48,705 nt of DNA from Phycisphaerales bacterium (GTDB taxonomy: Bacteria > Planctomycetota > Phycisphaerae > Phycisphaerales > SM1A02): positions 81,627-130,331 of the forward strand of contig SIAK01000002.1 of NCBI GenBank assembly GCA_009691805.1, given 5' to 3'. Made by a program: the position numbers and the translations under genes. The notes under the pieces were generated by a model. It ran no database searches. It had not been told where the DNA came from and saw only the letters and a list, made by a program, of their open reading frames with translations. This document shows positions 17,449 through 25,880 of the stretch, piece by piece (the stretch's first letter is position 1; each line of letters begins with the position of its first letter).

Positions 17449-17843
17449 CGAGTTTGCTTTGCGCCTCGTGCGTCGAGATCGTCAGCGTGTGCAAATCCGC
17501 GAATCTCTTCCGCGATCGCTTCTGCGGTCTTCGGGCCAATGCCTTCGACTTCTTGGAACTGCTCGAGCGATTCGAAAGCACCGTGTTCTGTGCGGTATTG
17601 GATGATGCGCTGCGCAAGCGCTGGTCCCACGTTTGGCAGTAACGCAAGTTCGCTCGCGCTCGCTGTCGAGAGATCGACGCGGTGGACGGGCACCTGCACA
17701 GTTCCTTGCGTGGACGGTACTGACGGTGCGATGAAGGACAGCACGAGCGTCGAACAACCAAGGATTGAAATCCCTACGCATAATCCAACGCGTTGATGTG
17801 TCTCGCGCGCCTTCGCGGCAGGTGAATGCGTCGCTGGTTTCAT
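17445..17843 (-). CDS. ComEA-like helix-hairpin-helix protein
   Basis: Membrane-anchored DNA-binding protein of 132 residues: a single transmembrane segment near residues 20-40 (VGLCVGISILGCSTLVLSF), a Pro/Val linker, and a tandem helix-hairpin-helix at residues 57-115 (LLPNVGPALAQRIIQYR; EVEGIGPKTAEAIAEEI). This is the ComEA layout, which in competent bacteria binds incoming DNA on the outer face of the membrane; many non-competent species keep such proteins. Overlaps both neighbours by four bases (GH10-like gene upstream, mfd downstream). Confidence 0.82.
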   Translation of the reverse strand: MKPATHSPAAKARETHQRVGLCVGISILGCSTLVLSFIAPSVPSTQGTVQVPVHRVDLSTASASELALLPNVGPALAQRIIQYRTEHGAFESLEQFQEVEGIGPKTAEAIAEEIRGFAHADDLDARGAKQTR

Positions 17844-19360
17844 GCTTCAGCCTCTCCGTCTGCTTCTGCTTCTTGCGCGGACGGTGCCACACCACCAAAC
17901 GGTGTGCGCATCGACTGTCGCCACGCGAGGAGTTTCCCGAGTACTGCCTTCGGCTTTCCGTGGATGTCGAGCACTCCATCGAATGCGGTTTGCGTGTCGA
18001 CGAGTCGCGACCACCACAACCCTTCCACGAATGGCTTCGACATCGCGACGCGACCAAATCGCGTCGCCCAACTCGCTTGCGTGGTTACGCTCGGTTCGCC
18101 GCGCCACGAACCGCACTGCGATACATCGCCGCCGGAAGGCGTGCCAAAAGCGGAGATGAAGACGGGCAACTGTCGACCGAGGTAACGATCAAGTTCACTT
18201 GAAATCATGAGTAAATCGCGCAGAGCGAGCCGCTCAGGCACGAAATCAAAGCGCAATCCAACCGCGTTGACGGGAACGCCATCCGACACAAAGCGCTCGA
18301 TCAATCCAGTCGGCGTCACCGCGCCGAGCCGATTGGAAGTCCGCTCATGAAAGGGATGATCGATCTCGACCATCGTGCGTGCATCGCGTCGGTGCGTTCG
18401 CAGCGCGAAGCACAACTTGCGCACGAACTCGCTCATCTGCGTCGGGTTCATTTCGCACAACAGATTGGAACCAACACCACTCGCAACATTCCAGAAGATG
18501 TTCGCCTTCTGATACCGCTCCGCCAGCACACAGGCGTGATCCCAGCAGGTTTCGCGAAAACGATCCACCTCGGTTGCAAGCGCCGCGACCTCATCCGGCA
18601 ACGCTTCGCCTCGCAACTCGACAATCGGACCGAGCGCGATCTGTTTGCGTTCCTTCGTGGCAAACGCGACCCATTGATCGAGCGCTGTGAAGTCGTAGAT
18701 CGCCTTACCTTTGCGATCTTTTCCGCGGGCAAGGGCGCGCCAAGGAACACGAATGGCGAGCACATCAAACATGCGTGCCGCAGCAGCCACGAGTCCTCCG
18801 GGCTGCGCGGTCGTCGGATCAATCGCAACACCGAGTAACGCACTACTCGCGGGATGCACTCGATAGCGACGACGGAGAAAAATCTCCGCATGCTGCAACG
18901 CGAGCGCTTCACCGGCATCCATCCCGTTCGCAACCGCATCGCGCGCCGAACGCTCCGCATCTTCGGGCACCGACGCGACGCTGGCGCTTCGAAACAGCTT
19001 CCGCGCGCGCTCCCATCGCTCAAGCGCATCGCCTGCGCGTGACGGATCCCACATCTGCCAATCTTCCGTCTTCTCGATGTACTGTTTGATGCGGTGGCGC
19101 GCGACTTCGAGGAAAAAATCGTACGCGTCATCACGCGATGGAAGGATGCACGTCTGCACGAGCATGCGTCCCATCGCACCGACAGGCGCGAGACACGCGA
19201 GCGCGGCTTCTTGCGCGCGTTCGGGCTGAAATTGCAGATCCGAACCCGCACGAATACAGGTTCCTCGCACCGCCCGATCCTCTCCGCCAAGGCCATGCCC
19301 GAGCGCACCGAGCGCCGCGTCCTGAGAGAGAGTTCGGTCATGAATTCTGAATCGAAGCAT
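17840..19360 (-). CDS. GH10-like TIM-barrel protein lacking the usual catalytic glutamates
   Basis: 506 residues; the second half resembles GH10 endo-xylanases in layout: a carbohydrate-type N-terminal module, then a barrel with segments at the positions of the two catalytic strands, and a closing motif VEGLWWSRLVDTQTAFDGVLD like the WG-type C-terminal strand of GH10. Where GH10 has Asn-Glu (acid/base) this protein reads FWNVASG, and where it has Thr-Glu (nucleophile) it reads PVFISAFGTPS, so neither Glu is present. It may be a sugar-binding pseudoenzyme or use other residues (VEIDHPFHER is a candidate). No signal peptide is seen, so it is probably cytoplasmic. The start is taken as ATG 19360 (MLRFRIHDR); the longer reading to 19408 adds unsupported sequence at the purC-folD promoter. 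First gene of the operon with the ComEA-like gene and mfd. Confidence 0.6.
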   Translation of the reverse strand: MLRFRIHDRTLSQDAALGALGHGLGGEDRAVRGTCIRAGSDLQFQPERAQEAALACLAPVGAMGRMLVQTCILPSRDDAYDFFLEVARHRIKQYIEKTEDWQMWDPSRAGDALERWERARKLFRSASVASVPEDAERSARDAVANGMDAGEALALQHAEIFLRRRYRVHPASSALLGVAIDPTTAQPGGLVAAAARMFDVLAIRVPWRALARGKDRKGKAIYDFTALDQWVAFATKERKQIALGPIVELRGEALPDEVAALATEVDRFRETCWDHACVLAERYQKANIFWNVASGVGSNLLCEMNPTQMSEFVRKLCFALRTHRRDARTMVEIDHPFHERTSNRLGAVTPTGLIERFVSDGVPVNAVGLRFDFVPERLALRDLLMISSELDRYLGRQLPVFISAFGTPSGGDVSQCGSWRGEPSVTTQASWATRFGRVAMSKPFVEGLWWSRLVDTQTAFDGVLDIHGKPKAVLGKLLAWRQSMRTPFGGVAPSAQEAEADGEAEA

Positions 19361-19413
19361 GCGCAATTCTCGCGTCCCCTCAAGGGGGCGTGCGAGTGTA
19401 CCCTCCACTTTCC

Positions 19414-21300
19414 ATGACCTCCGGTTTTGCCTCCATTCCTCCTGTCTTTCAGACGAACTTGCCGCTCGGTGGTCGTCGGCAAGGCAAAGTGCGCGATCTC
19501 TATTCGCTCTCGCCTGACGCGGACGGTCGCGCGCGATTGCTCGTCGTTGCGAGTGATCGCATCAGCGCATTTGATGTCGTGATGCCAACGCCTGTGGGTG
19601 GTAAGGGCGCACTCCTCACCGCACTCAGTCTCGGATGGTTCGCATTTCTTCGCGCTCGCGGAATTGTGAATGATCACGTCTTGCAAGCGGGCATCGGTGG
19701 CATCGCCGAACTCGACGCGTTGCCCGCCGAAATGCGCGCAACACTGGTCGGGCGCACGATGGTGTGTCGCGCCGCGAAAGTTGTGCAGATTGAATGCGTG
19801 GCGCGCGGATATCTCGCGGGGAGTGGATGGAATGAGTATCGCGCGTCGGGAACTGTCTGTGGCATCGCGCTTCCCGCTGGACTCCGACAGTGCGAGCAAT
19901 TGCCCGAACCGATTTTTACCCCTGCAATCAAGGCAGAAACGGGGCACGACGAAAATGTCAGCTTCGACGGCGCGGCAGCACTTGTGGGCGGCGAGACCAT
20001 GGAACGCCTGCGTGCGCTCACACTTTCGATTTACAGCCAAGCTGCGCAACACGCGCGCGATCGCGGTGTGATTCTTGCGGACACGAAGTTTGAGTTTGGA
20101 TTCGAACTTGATCCCGACGGTCGACCCACGAATGCATTGCTACTCGTCGACGAAGTCTTGACGCCTGATTCAAGCCGCTATTGGCCCGCCGATTTGTATG
20201 CGGCAGGTCGCGATCAACCAAGTTTCGACAAGCAGTTCCTTCGCAACTGGTTGCTGGAACTCGTCGCTGCAAAGAAGTGGGACAAAGAAGCGCCTGGCCC
20301 TGAACTTCCCGCAGAGGTTGTCCAGCAAACGCTCGGACGCTATCTCGAAGCGCTCGACCGACTCGGTCTTGAAGAGTTGCGCCGTCACACGTTTCGCGAG
20401 CGATTGACGCGATCGCGATTTGAGAACCCTCCGCAAGGGCCGCTCGTTCCCTCGACGGGAGCAACCATCATCGATGGCCGATTGCTTTCGAACGCGCTTC
20501 GCGCCGAAACGAAGGCGCGCATCGTGGCGAGTCCGCGCGGCGTTCGGCTCGATGCCGTCATGGTGGGTGAGGATCCATCGAGCGCCGTGTATGCAGAGAA
20601 TCAAGCGAAAACGTGCCATGAAGTCGGCGTGGACTATCGATTGCATCGCATCGGAAAAGGTGCTGGGTTTGACGAGATCGCGGGACGCATACTGCTGTTG
20701 AATCGTGACAGCGATGTGCGCGCGATCATGTTGCATCTTCCACTTCCTGAAGGCGTCGAGACGGAGCGCATTCAATCGCTCATCGCGCCTGAGAAAGATG
20801 TTGAAGGCGTCAATCCCGCAAACATTGGCAACGTTGTCTACGGTCGTCGCAGCCTTGTGCCTTGCACCGCGCTCGCTGCGCTTGAAATGATTGAGTCCAC
20901 AGGCATCGTCTTGCGTGGCGCGCGCTGCGTGATCGTTGGTGCATCGAACATCGTTGGCAAGCCGATCGCCGTGCTACTCATGCGCTCGGAAGCAACCGTG
21001 CTTTCGACGAACAAATACACGACGAATCTCGCAGAACTCACGCGCGGCGCTGACGTCATCGTTGCAGCCGCGGGCGTGCCGGGGCTCATTACCAAAGATA
21101 TGGTCAAGCCAGGCGCGGTCGTCATTGATGTGGGCATCAATCGAGTGGTCGGCGCGAATGGAAAGACTTCCACCGTCGGTGATGTCGATTTTCAAAGTGT
21201 CCGCGAAGTCGCAGGATTCCTCTCCCCTGTTCCTGGTGGCGTCGGACCGATGACGGTCGCGATGCTCTTGCGCAATGTGGTCGATGCCACGCTGCGATAA
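19414..21300 (+). CDS. Fusion of SAICAR synthetase (PurC) and FolD-like methylene-THF dehydrogenase/cyclohydrolase
   Basis: One continuous frame of 628 residues. Residues 1-320 are PurC, which joins CAIR and Asp in purine synthesis (GGRRQGKVRDLY; SDRISAFDVVMP; ECVARGYLAGSGWNEY; ADTKFEFGF). Residues about 340-628 are FolD, normally interconverting methylene-, methenyl- and 10-formyl-THF, the one-carbon donor for PurN and PurH (GASNIVGKPIA nucleotide fold; SPVPGGVGPMTVAML). By alignment with E. coli FolD, the catalytic Lys54 is Gln397, Gln98 is His441 and Asp121 is Glu464; the spacings (44 and 23 residues) match exactly, so the positions are secure. The start is ATG 19414; GTG 19390 is an alternative. 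No frameshift or internal start is evident. Confidence 0.93.
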   Translation: MTSGFASIPPVFQTNLPLGGRRQGKVRDLYSLSPDADGRARLLVVASDRISAFDVVMPTPVGGKGALLTALSLGWFAFLRARGIVNDHVLQAGIGGIAELDALPAEMRATLVGRTMVCRAAKVVQIECVARGYLAGSGWNEYRASGTVCGIALPAGLRQCEQLPEPIFTPAIKAETGHDENVSFDGAAALVGGETMERLRALTLSIYSQAAQHARDRGVILADTKFEFGFELDPDGRPTNALLLVDEVLTPDSSRYWPADLYAAGRDQPSFDKQFLRNWLLELVAAKKWDKEAPGPELPAEVVQQTLGRYLEALDRLGLEELRRHTFRERLTRSRFENPPQGPLVPSTGATIIDGRLLSNALRAETKARIVASPRGVRLDAVMVGEDPSSAVYAENQAKTCHEVGVDYRLHRIGKGAGFDEIAGRILLLNRDSDVRAIMLHLPLPEGVETERIQSLIAPEKDVEGVNPANIGNVVYGRRSLVPCTALAALEMIESTGIVLRGARCVIVGASNIVGKPIAVLLMRSEATVLSTNKYTTNLAELTRGADVIVAAAGVPGLITKDMVKPGAVVIDVGINRVVGANGKTSTVGDVDFQSVREVAGFLSPVPGGVGPMTVAMLLRNVVDATLR

Positions 21301-21351
21301 AGTCTCTGCTGCGCCGTTCAACGAATGCTTCATTTCTCGAAGGATCTCACA

Positions 21352-22536
21352 ATGATTCGCAAGACGCTCCTCCTCGCACTCTCCACGCTCGCACTCGCAA
21401 CTCCATCCACGCTCGCGCAAGACGCGCCCGCTGTTGAGAAAGCGAAGTCGGTTCCTGCAATCCAACTTGTGCCGGCGCCGCAAGCTGCGCCGGGCGCGCA
21501 AAATGCACCACCTGCGATCACACTGCATCTTGGTGACGCGGCGCCCGCCTTTCAAGTCGACGCGTGGGTGAAGGGTGATTCCTTCAGCGCGTTTGAGCAA
21601 GGCAACGTCTACGTATTGGAGTTCTGGGCGACGTGGTGTGGCCCCTGCATCGCTGCGATGCCGCACCTCACAGCGTTGCAGGCGAAGTATCCCGACGTGC
21701 GATTCGTCGGTGTTGCTTCGAGTGAGCACGGCAAAGACGCCGCCGAAGACATTGCGAAAGTGACTGCATTCGTCGAGAAAAAAGGCGAGGGCATGGGCTA
21801 CCGCGTCATCTTCGCGGGTGACCCAGCGAAAATGAGTGCGCCCTACATGGTCGCCGCAGGTCAGAACGGCATTCCTTGCACGTACATCATCGATCAGAAG
21901 AGCCGCGTCGCGTGGATTGGTCACCCTTCTCAGATGGATGCGCCCCTCGCGAAGATCATCGATGGAACATGGGACACCGCCGCAGCTGCGAAGGCCATGG
22001 AAGCAGAACAAAGCGCGCGCGCGGTCATCATGAAGATTGGCGCAGCGCACCGACTTGCAAAGAAGAGTGGTGATTGGGCACCTGTGCTCATCCTCTTGGA
22101 TGAAGCGATGGCTGCGGATCCAACCTCTGCGTCCACTCGCATTCAAGCGATGAAGATTCTCGCGGGTCCTGCGAAGAACCCTGAAAAGGCTTGGAAACTC
22201 GGTCGCGAGGCACTCGTGCTTGCGAAGAACGAGCCGATGCTGCTCAATCAAATCGCGTGGTCGATTTGCGCGAGCGACAACTTTGAAACACGCGACATGC
22301 AACTCGCACTCGCAGCAGCAGAGTTGATGGTTGCCGCTTCAAAGAATGATCCGAACCCTGCGTACCTCGACACCTGCGCGCGTTGCTTGTGGATGACCGG
22401 CAAGAAGGACGCGGCGATCAAGATGCAGATTGAGGCTGCAAAGCTTGCGGAAGGAACGCCCATGGCAGAGGGCATCACGGAAACGCTGGCTTCCTACGAA
22501 GCGGATGAAGATCCCGCATCTGAGCGCGTTCCTTGA
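21352..22536 (+). CDS. Secreted TlpA-like thioredoxin protein with helical repeat tail
   Basis: Exported redoxin of 394 residues. A signal peptide (MIRKTLLLALSTLALATPSTLAQ) is followed by a Pro/Ala-rich linker, then a thioredoxin fold of the TlpA/AhpC type at about residues 60-210 with the redox motif WATWCGPC and the cis-Pro region NGIPCTYIID. The remaining 180 residues are helical and resemble TPR-like repeats found after periplasmic redoxins in planctomycetes. ATG 21352 is chosen because AAGGAT lies seven bases upstream and it begins the signal peptide. Probably reduces disulfides in exported proteins; partner unknown. Confidence 0.85.
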   Translation: MIRKTLLLALSTLALATPSTLAQDAPAVEKAKSVPAIQLVPAPQAAPGAQNAPPAITLHLGDAAPAFQVDAWVKGDSFSAFEQGNVYVLEFWATWCGPCIAAMPHLTALQAKYPDVRFVGVASSEHGKDAAEDIAKVTAFVEKKGEGMGYRVIFAGDPAKMSAPYMVAAGQNGIPCTYIIDQKSRVAWIGHPSQMDAPLAKIIDGTWDTAAAAKAMEAEQSARAVIMKIGAAHRLAKKSGDWAPVLILLDEAMAADPTSASTRIQAMKILAGPAKNPEKAWKLGREALVLAKNEPMLLNQIAWSICASDNFETRDMQLALAAAELMVAASKNDPNPAYLDTCARCLWMTGKKDAAIKMQIEAAKLAEGTPMAEGITETLASYEADEDPASERVP

Positions 22537-22582
22537 CCTCATCGCGCTCGTCCATCGACCGCGGTTTCATTGAGTGCTTCGC

Positions 22583-23863
22583 ATGACCAAATCGGCAATC
22601 GTTGTCGGCGCTGGCATCGTTGGTGCATCCACCGCGTGGCATCTCGCGCAACGTGGCTATCAAGTCACGCTGCTCGAGCGCGATGCAGTCGACGCAGTCG
22701 CTGACAGTGCAAGCGGTGGCAACGCAGGCTTGCTCTCGATCGGACATTTCCCGCTCACGAGACCTGGCGCATCATGGCGCGGTTTGCGATGGATGTTCTC
22801 GCAGACCGCGCCGTTGTACATCCGTCCGCGCTTTGATCGTGAACTCATTTCGTGGCTGTGGAACTTTCATCTGCATTGCACGCAGCGTCATCTAGATCGA
22901 TCGATGGCGGTGCTTGGCGAGATGGGTTTCAAATCACTTGCGGTCTTAGAATTGATGATGGCGGAAGCGCACATCGAATGCGATTACAAACGCGATGGTT
23001 GGCTCGATGTCGTGTTGAAGCCTGAAAATCTCGCTGTCGCAGAGGCAGAAGCGCGCAGCCTCGAGCAGTATGGATACAAGTGGGAGCGCCTCGAGAAAGA
23101 GCAATTGCTCGCGCGAGATGCGTGTTTCACCCCCGAAGTCTCGGGCGCCATTCATATGAAGGACAGCGCGCACTGTGCGCCGCATCTGCTCATCGCGGGG
23201 ATCGTGCGCGCACTTCCACAGCGCGGCGTGAGTGTGCTTGGTCGATCAGAAGTTCGTGCACTGAAACTTGCGCGCAGTGGTCGCGTCACAGGCGTGCAAC
23301 TCGTGAGCGGTGAAGAATTCCACGCGGATGTCGTCGTACTGACTGCGGGCATTTGGAGCGACGCGATTGCGAAGCTCGCCGACGTTTCCATCCCGATGCA
23401 GGCGGCGCGCGGATATCACCTGCAGTTTGCGTATCCATCGACCGACGCGCCCGCGCTACCGAGTACGGGCATGGTGCTGCATGAGTCGTTTGTCGCAGTC
23501 ACGCCGATGCAAACTGCAACAGGTCAAGAGTTGCGCATCGCAGGCACACTTGAGATTGGTCCTGTGGGCGCGCCGTGGATGCACGAACGCGTCGCGATGC
23601 TCTTAAAGGGTGGCAACGCGTATCTCAAGGGACTTGATGCATTGAAACCCATTCGCGAATGGGCGGGATACCGACCATGCACGAGCGATGGGCTGCCCGC
23701 AGTAGGCGGGCTGAAAAAACGTCCTGGACTTTTTGTCGCAACAGGTCACGCGATGATGGGCATGACGCTTGGTCCCGTCACGGGCAAAGCGCTCGCGGAA
23801 ATGATTGATGACGAAGCCCCTTGCTTCGACTGTCGCATGCTTGATCCCGAACGATTTTCCTAG
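22583..23863 (+). CDS. FAD-dependent amino-acid oxidoreductase (DadA-like)
   Basis: Flavoprotein of the D-amino-acid dehydrogenase/glycine oxidase family, 426 residues. The N-terminus is the FAD-binding GxGxxG motif (VVGAGIVGASTAWHLAQRGY); also visible are SGGNAGLL, the substrate/FAD region VVLTAGIWSDAIAKL and the C-terminal GYRPCTSDGLPAVGG with GHAMMGMTLGP. Oxidises a D-amino or imino acid to the oxo acid; exact substrate not decidable. The neighbouring amino-acid catabolic genes fit such a role. ATG 22583 is preferred over an in-frame GTG at 22574. Convergent with the ROK gene (overlap of the last four bases). Confidence 0.86.
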   Translation: MTKSAIVVGAGIVGASTAWHLAQRGYQVTLLERDAVDAVADSASGGNAGLLSIGHFPLTRPGASWRGLRWMFSQTAPLYIRPRFDRELISWLWNFHLHCTQRHLDRSMAVLGEMGFKSLAVLELMMAEAHIECDYKRDGWLDVVLKPENLAVAEAEARSLEQYGYKWERLEKEQLLARDACFTPEVSGAIHMKDSAHCAPHLLIAGIVRALPQRGVSVLGRSEVRALKLARSGRVTGVQLVSGEEFHADVVVLTAGIWSDAIAKLADVSIPMQAARGYHLQFAYPSTDAPALPSTGMVLHESFVAVTPMQTATGQELRIAGTLEIGPVGAPWMHERVAMLLKGGNAYLKGLDALKPIREWAGYRPCTSDGLPAVGGLKKRPGLFVATGHAMMGMTLGPVTGKALAEMIDDEAPCFDCRMLDPERFS

Positions 23864-24816
23864 GTGCGCGCGTCGACGGTGACGGAAGCGCACAACGCTG
23901 CAGCTCCAAGCACCCCGCTGCTATCGCCGAGTTCCGCGCGCACGATGCGAGTCGCGAACGTATCGCTAAAGACGAGCTTCGACACACGATCAGCGATGGA
24001 ATCCATCGTCACGGATAGGTTGGAGACTCCGCCGCCAAGCACGATCACATCGGGGTCGAGCAGATTGCACACGTTCGCAAGGCTCTGCGCGAGTCCTGCG
24101 ACGAAGAACTCTAACACTGCCGTTGCGTGCGCGTCACCACTTCGTGCCGCGGCTTCGATCGCTTGCAGCGAGAGCGGCTGCCCACTCAGCCGTGCATAAC
24201 GCGCTTCGAGTGCGGGTCCGGAGAGGAATTGCTCGCGACAACCGCGCTGCCCGCAGTAACACTTCGTCGCGCGAAGTTCCGCTTGATCCACAGTCGGCAT
24301 GGACGAGTGCCCCCACTCGCCCCCGATACCGTTTGCTCCGTCCCACACGTTGCCGTGCAAGACGACGCCGCCGCCGATGCCAGTTCCAAGAATCACACCG
24401 AACACAACTCGTGCGCCGCGCGCCGCGCCAAAGACCGCTTCAGAAAGCGCGAGACAGTTCGCGTCGTTAGAAATTGCAATCTCGCGACCGAGTTCGCGCG
24501 TGAGATCCTCGCGAAAACTTCGTCCGTTGATGCAGGTTGAATTCGAATTCCGATGCAAGCCTGTTGCAGGCGAGACGCTGCCTGGCGCGCCGATGCCGAT
24601 GGATCCGCGCACGCCCGCCTCACGCTCAAGCTTTCGAACAAGTTCACCAACAGCGCGCACGGTCGCGTCGTAGTCACCCTTCGGTGTCGCAATGCGCTCA
24701 CGCCAGAGAAACGCAACCGGCTCCTTGCCCTCTACTGCGGCGCGTGTGACGAGCGCTGCTTCAATTTTCGTTCCGCCAATATCAACGCCAATGCAATGCG
24801 AGGTCGTCACGAGCAT
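23860..24816 (-). CDS. ROK-family sugar kinase
   Basis: Cytoplasmic sugar kinase, glucokinase or fructokinase-like, of the ROK family; 318 residues. Has the phosphate-binding N-terminus (IGVDIGGTKIEAALV), the second phosphate motif GTGIGGGVVL, catalytic SNDANC, and the structural zinc site CYCGQRGCREQFLSGPAL with the preceding His in EWGHSSM. No helix-turn-helix, so an enzyme and not a repressor. The start ATG 24816 overlaps the end of the ureohydrolase gene by about ten bases, indicating co-transcription. The substrate is likely glucose or another hexose. Confidence 0.88.
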   Translation of the reverse strand: MLVTTSHCIGVDIGGTKIEAALVTRAAVEGKEPVAFLWRERIATPKGDYDATVRAVGELVRKLEREAGVRGSIGIGAPGSVSPATGLHRNSNSTCINGRSFREDLTRELGREIAISNDANCLALSEAVFGAARGARVVFGVILGTGIGGGVVLHGNVWDGANGIGGEWGHSSMPTVDQAELRATKCYCGQRGCREQFLSGPALEARYARLSGQPLSLQAIEAAARSGDAHATAVLEFFVAGLAQSLANVCNLLDPDVIVLGGGVSNLSVTMDSIADRVSKLVFSDTFATRIVRAELGDSSGVLGAAALCASVTVDART

Positions 24817-25805
24817 GACCTCGACTGCGCGTACGCCGAAAGCAGCGTGAAAAGAAGCGCCGCGCCAAGACGCGCGGTGTGTCCATCGATATCCAACGCA
24901 GGGCAAAGTTCCGCAATCTCGATGCCGCGAATGTCGTTGTCCTTCTCGAACATCGATTGCAACATCGATGTGAACGACGCGCCAGGAATCAGTCCCAGTG
25001 CAGTCGGCGCACTCACTCCAGGCGCGTGCGCTGCGGCGAACACATCAAGATCAATCGACAACGCAATCGGCGCGCCGCGAAACTTCGCCATCGCTTGCGC
25101 GACAGTAGCGGCGTGCACACTCGACGCACGCACGATGGCTGCGTCAACTTCTTGCGCACGCTGCGCGAGCAATTGCGTGTTCGCGCAGTCTTGCCAACCA
25201 GCGATCACGTACTGAAACTTCTCGCCGCGCGATGCGCACCACTCTGACGCTTGCGTGTAGGGAGTTCCTGAGTTTGGACCACTCGATGGAATCGGACGAA
25301 GATCCGCATGCGCGTCGAAGTTGAAACACGCAGGTGCGCGGTGGAGTGCGCGCGCGATGCCGAGGAAATGACCAAACGCTTGATCGTGTCCGCCACCGAG
25401 AATCACCGGCAATCCGCCGGCAGTGACGATGCGCTCGACTGCCCATGCCAGTGCTTCCTGCGTTTCAAGCACGGAGTCATTCGCAATGATGTCGCCGCAA
25501 TCGAACAGATGCAGCGATGCGATCGCTGGAAGATTCGACATGCGTTCGCGCAGTGCGCTCGGACCCTCGGCTGCTCCCACGCGCCCGCCATTCATGCGGA
25601 CGCCGAGATCACTCGCGTAGCCGATGAAACATGCGGTTGGCACTTCGAACGCTTGGATCGGCGCAGCAACATCAACGAACGAGATGCGTTGATGCCAACG
25701 CGCGACATTCGCTGCATCGCCATCATCACGACCCGTCCAACGCGCGCGATGAGCGGCATTCGCGCTGCGGTACTCCTGTGGCGGATCACTCCGAGTGCAT
25801 TCCAT
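24807..25805 (-). CDS. Ureohydrolase-family protein, formimidoylglutamase (HutG)-like
   Basis: Binuclear-manganese hydrolase of the arginase fold, 332 residues. Metal ligands are seen in GGGHDQAFGH, FNFDAHADLRP and SIDLDVFAAAHAPGVSAP. The last segment with Pro-Gly-Val-Ser-Ala-Pro and the N-terminus (WTGRDDGDAANVARWHQRI) fit HutG, the histidine-degradation enzyme that makes formamide and glutamate from formiminoglutamate, better than arginase or agmatinase. No hutH, hutU or hutI lies in the window, so the histidine link is not confirmed by context. It is divergent from folE and leads the two-gene unit with the ROK kinase. Confidence 0.78.
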   Translation of the reverse strand: MECTRSDPPQEYRSANAAHRARWTGRDDGDAANVARWHQRISFVDVAAPIQAFEVPTACFIGYASDLGVRMNGGRVGAAEGPSALRERMSNLPAIASLHLFDCGDIIANDSVLETQEALAWAVERIVTAGGLPVILGGGHDQAFGHFLGIARALHRAPACFNFDAHADLRPIPSSGPNSGTPYTQASEWCASRGEKFQYVIAGWQDCANTQLLAQRAQEVDAAIVRASSVHAATVAQAMAKFRGAPIALSIDLDVFAAAHAPGVSAPTALGLIPGASFTSMLQSMFEKDNDIRGIEIAELCPALDIDGHTARLGAALLFTLLSAYAQSRSCS

Positions 25806-25865
25806 CCGTGCACGATACGGGCTTTTTCAGCGAAGGAACGCGGGACGAGCGCGTGCTTGCCCTGC

Positions 25866-25880
25866 TACGATCTCCGCCCC
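25866..25880 (+). promoter_or_regulatory. Candidate folE promoter, TACGAT box abutting CTCCGCCCC and the ATG
   Basis: TACGAT (25866-25871) is followed by CTCCGCCCC and directly by the folE ATG. A start six to ten bases after the box would fall at or just before the ATG, so the transcript would be leaderless or nearly so; consistent with this there is no ribosome binding site. No clear -35 box is seen. Confidence 0.5.

Noticed and set aside
25308..25880. N-terminal extension of folE
   Set aside because: Overlaps the divergent ureohydrolase gene and carries no GTP cyclohydrolase sequence.
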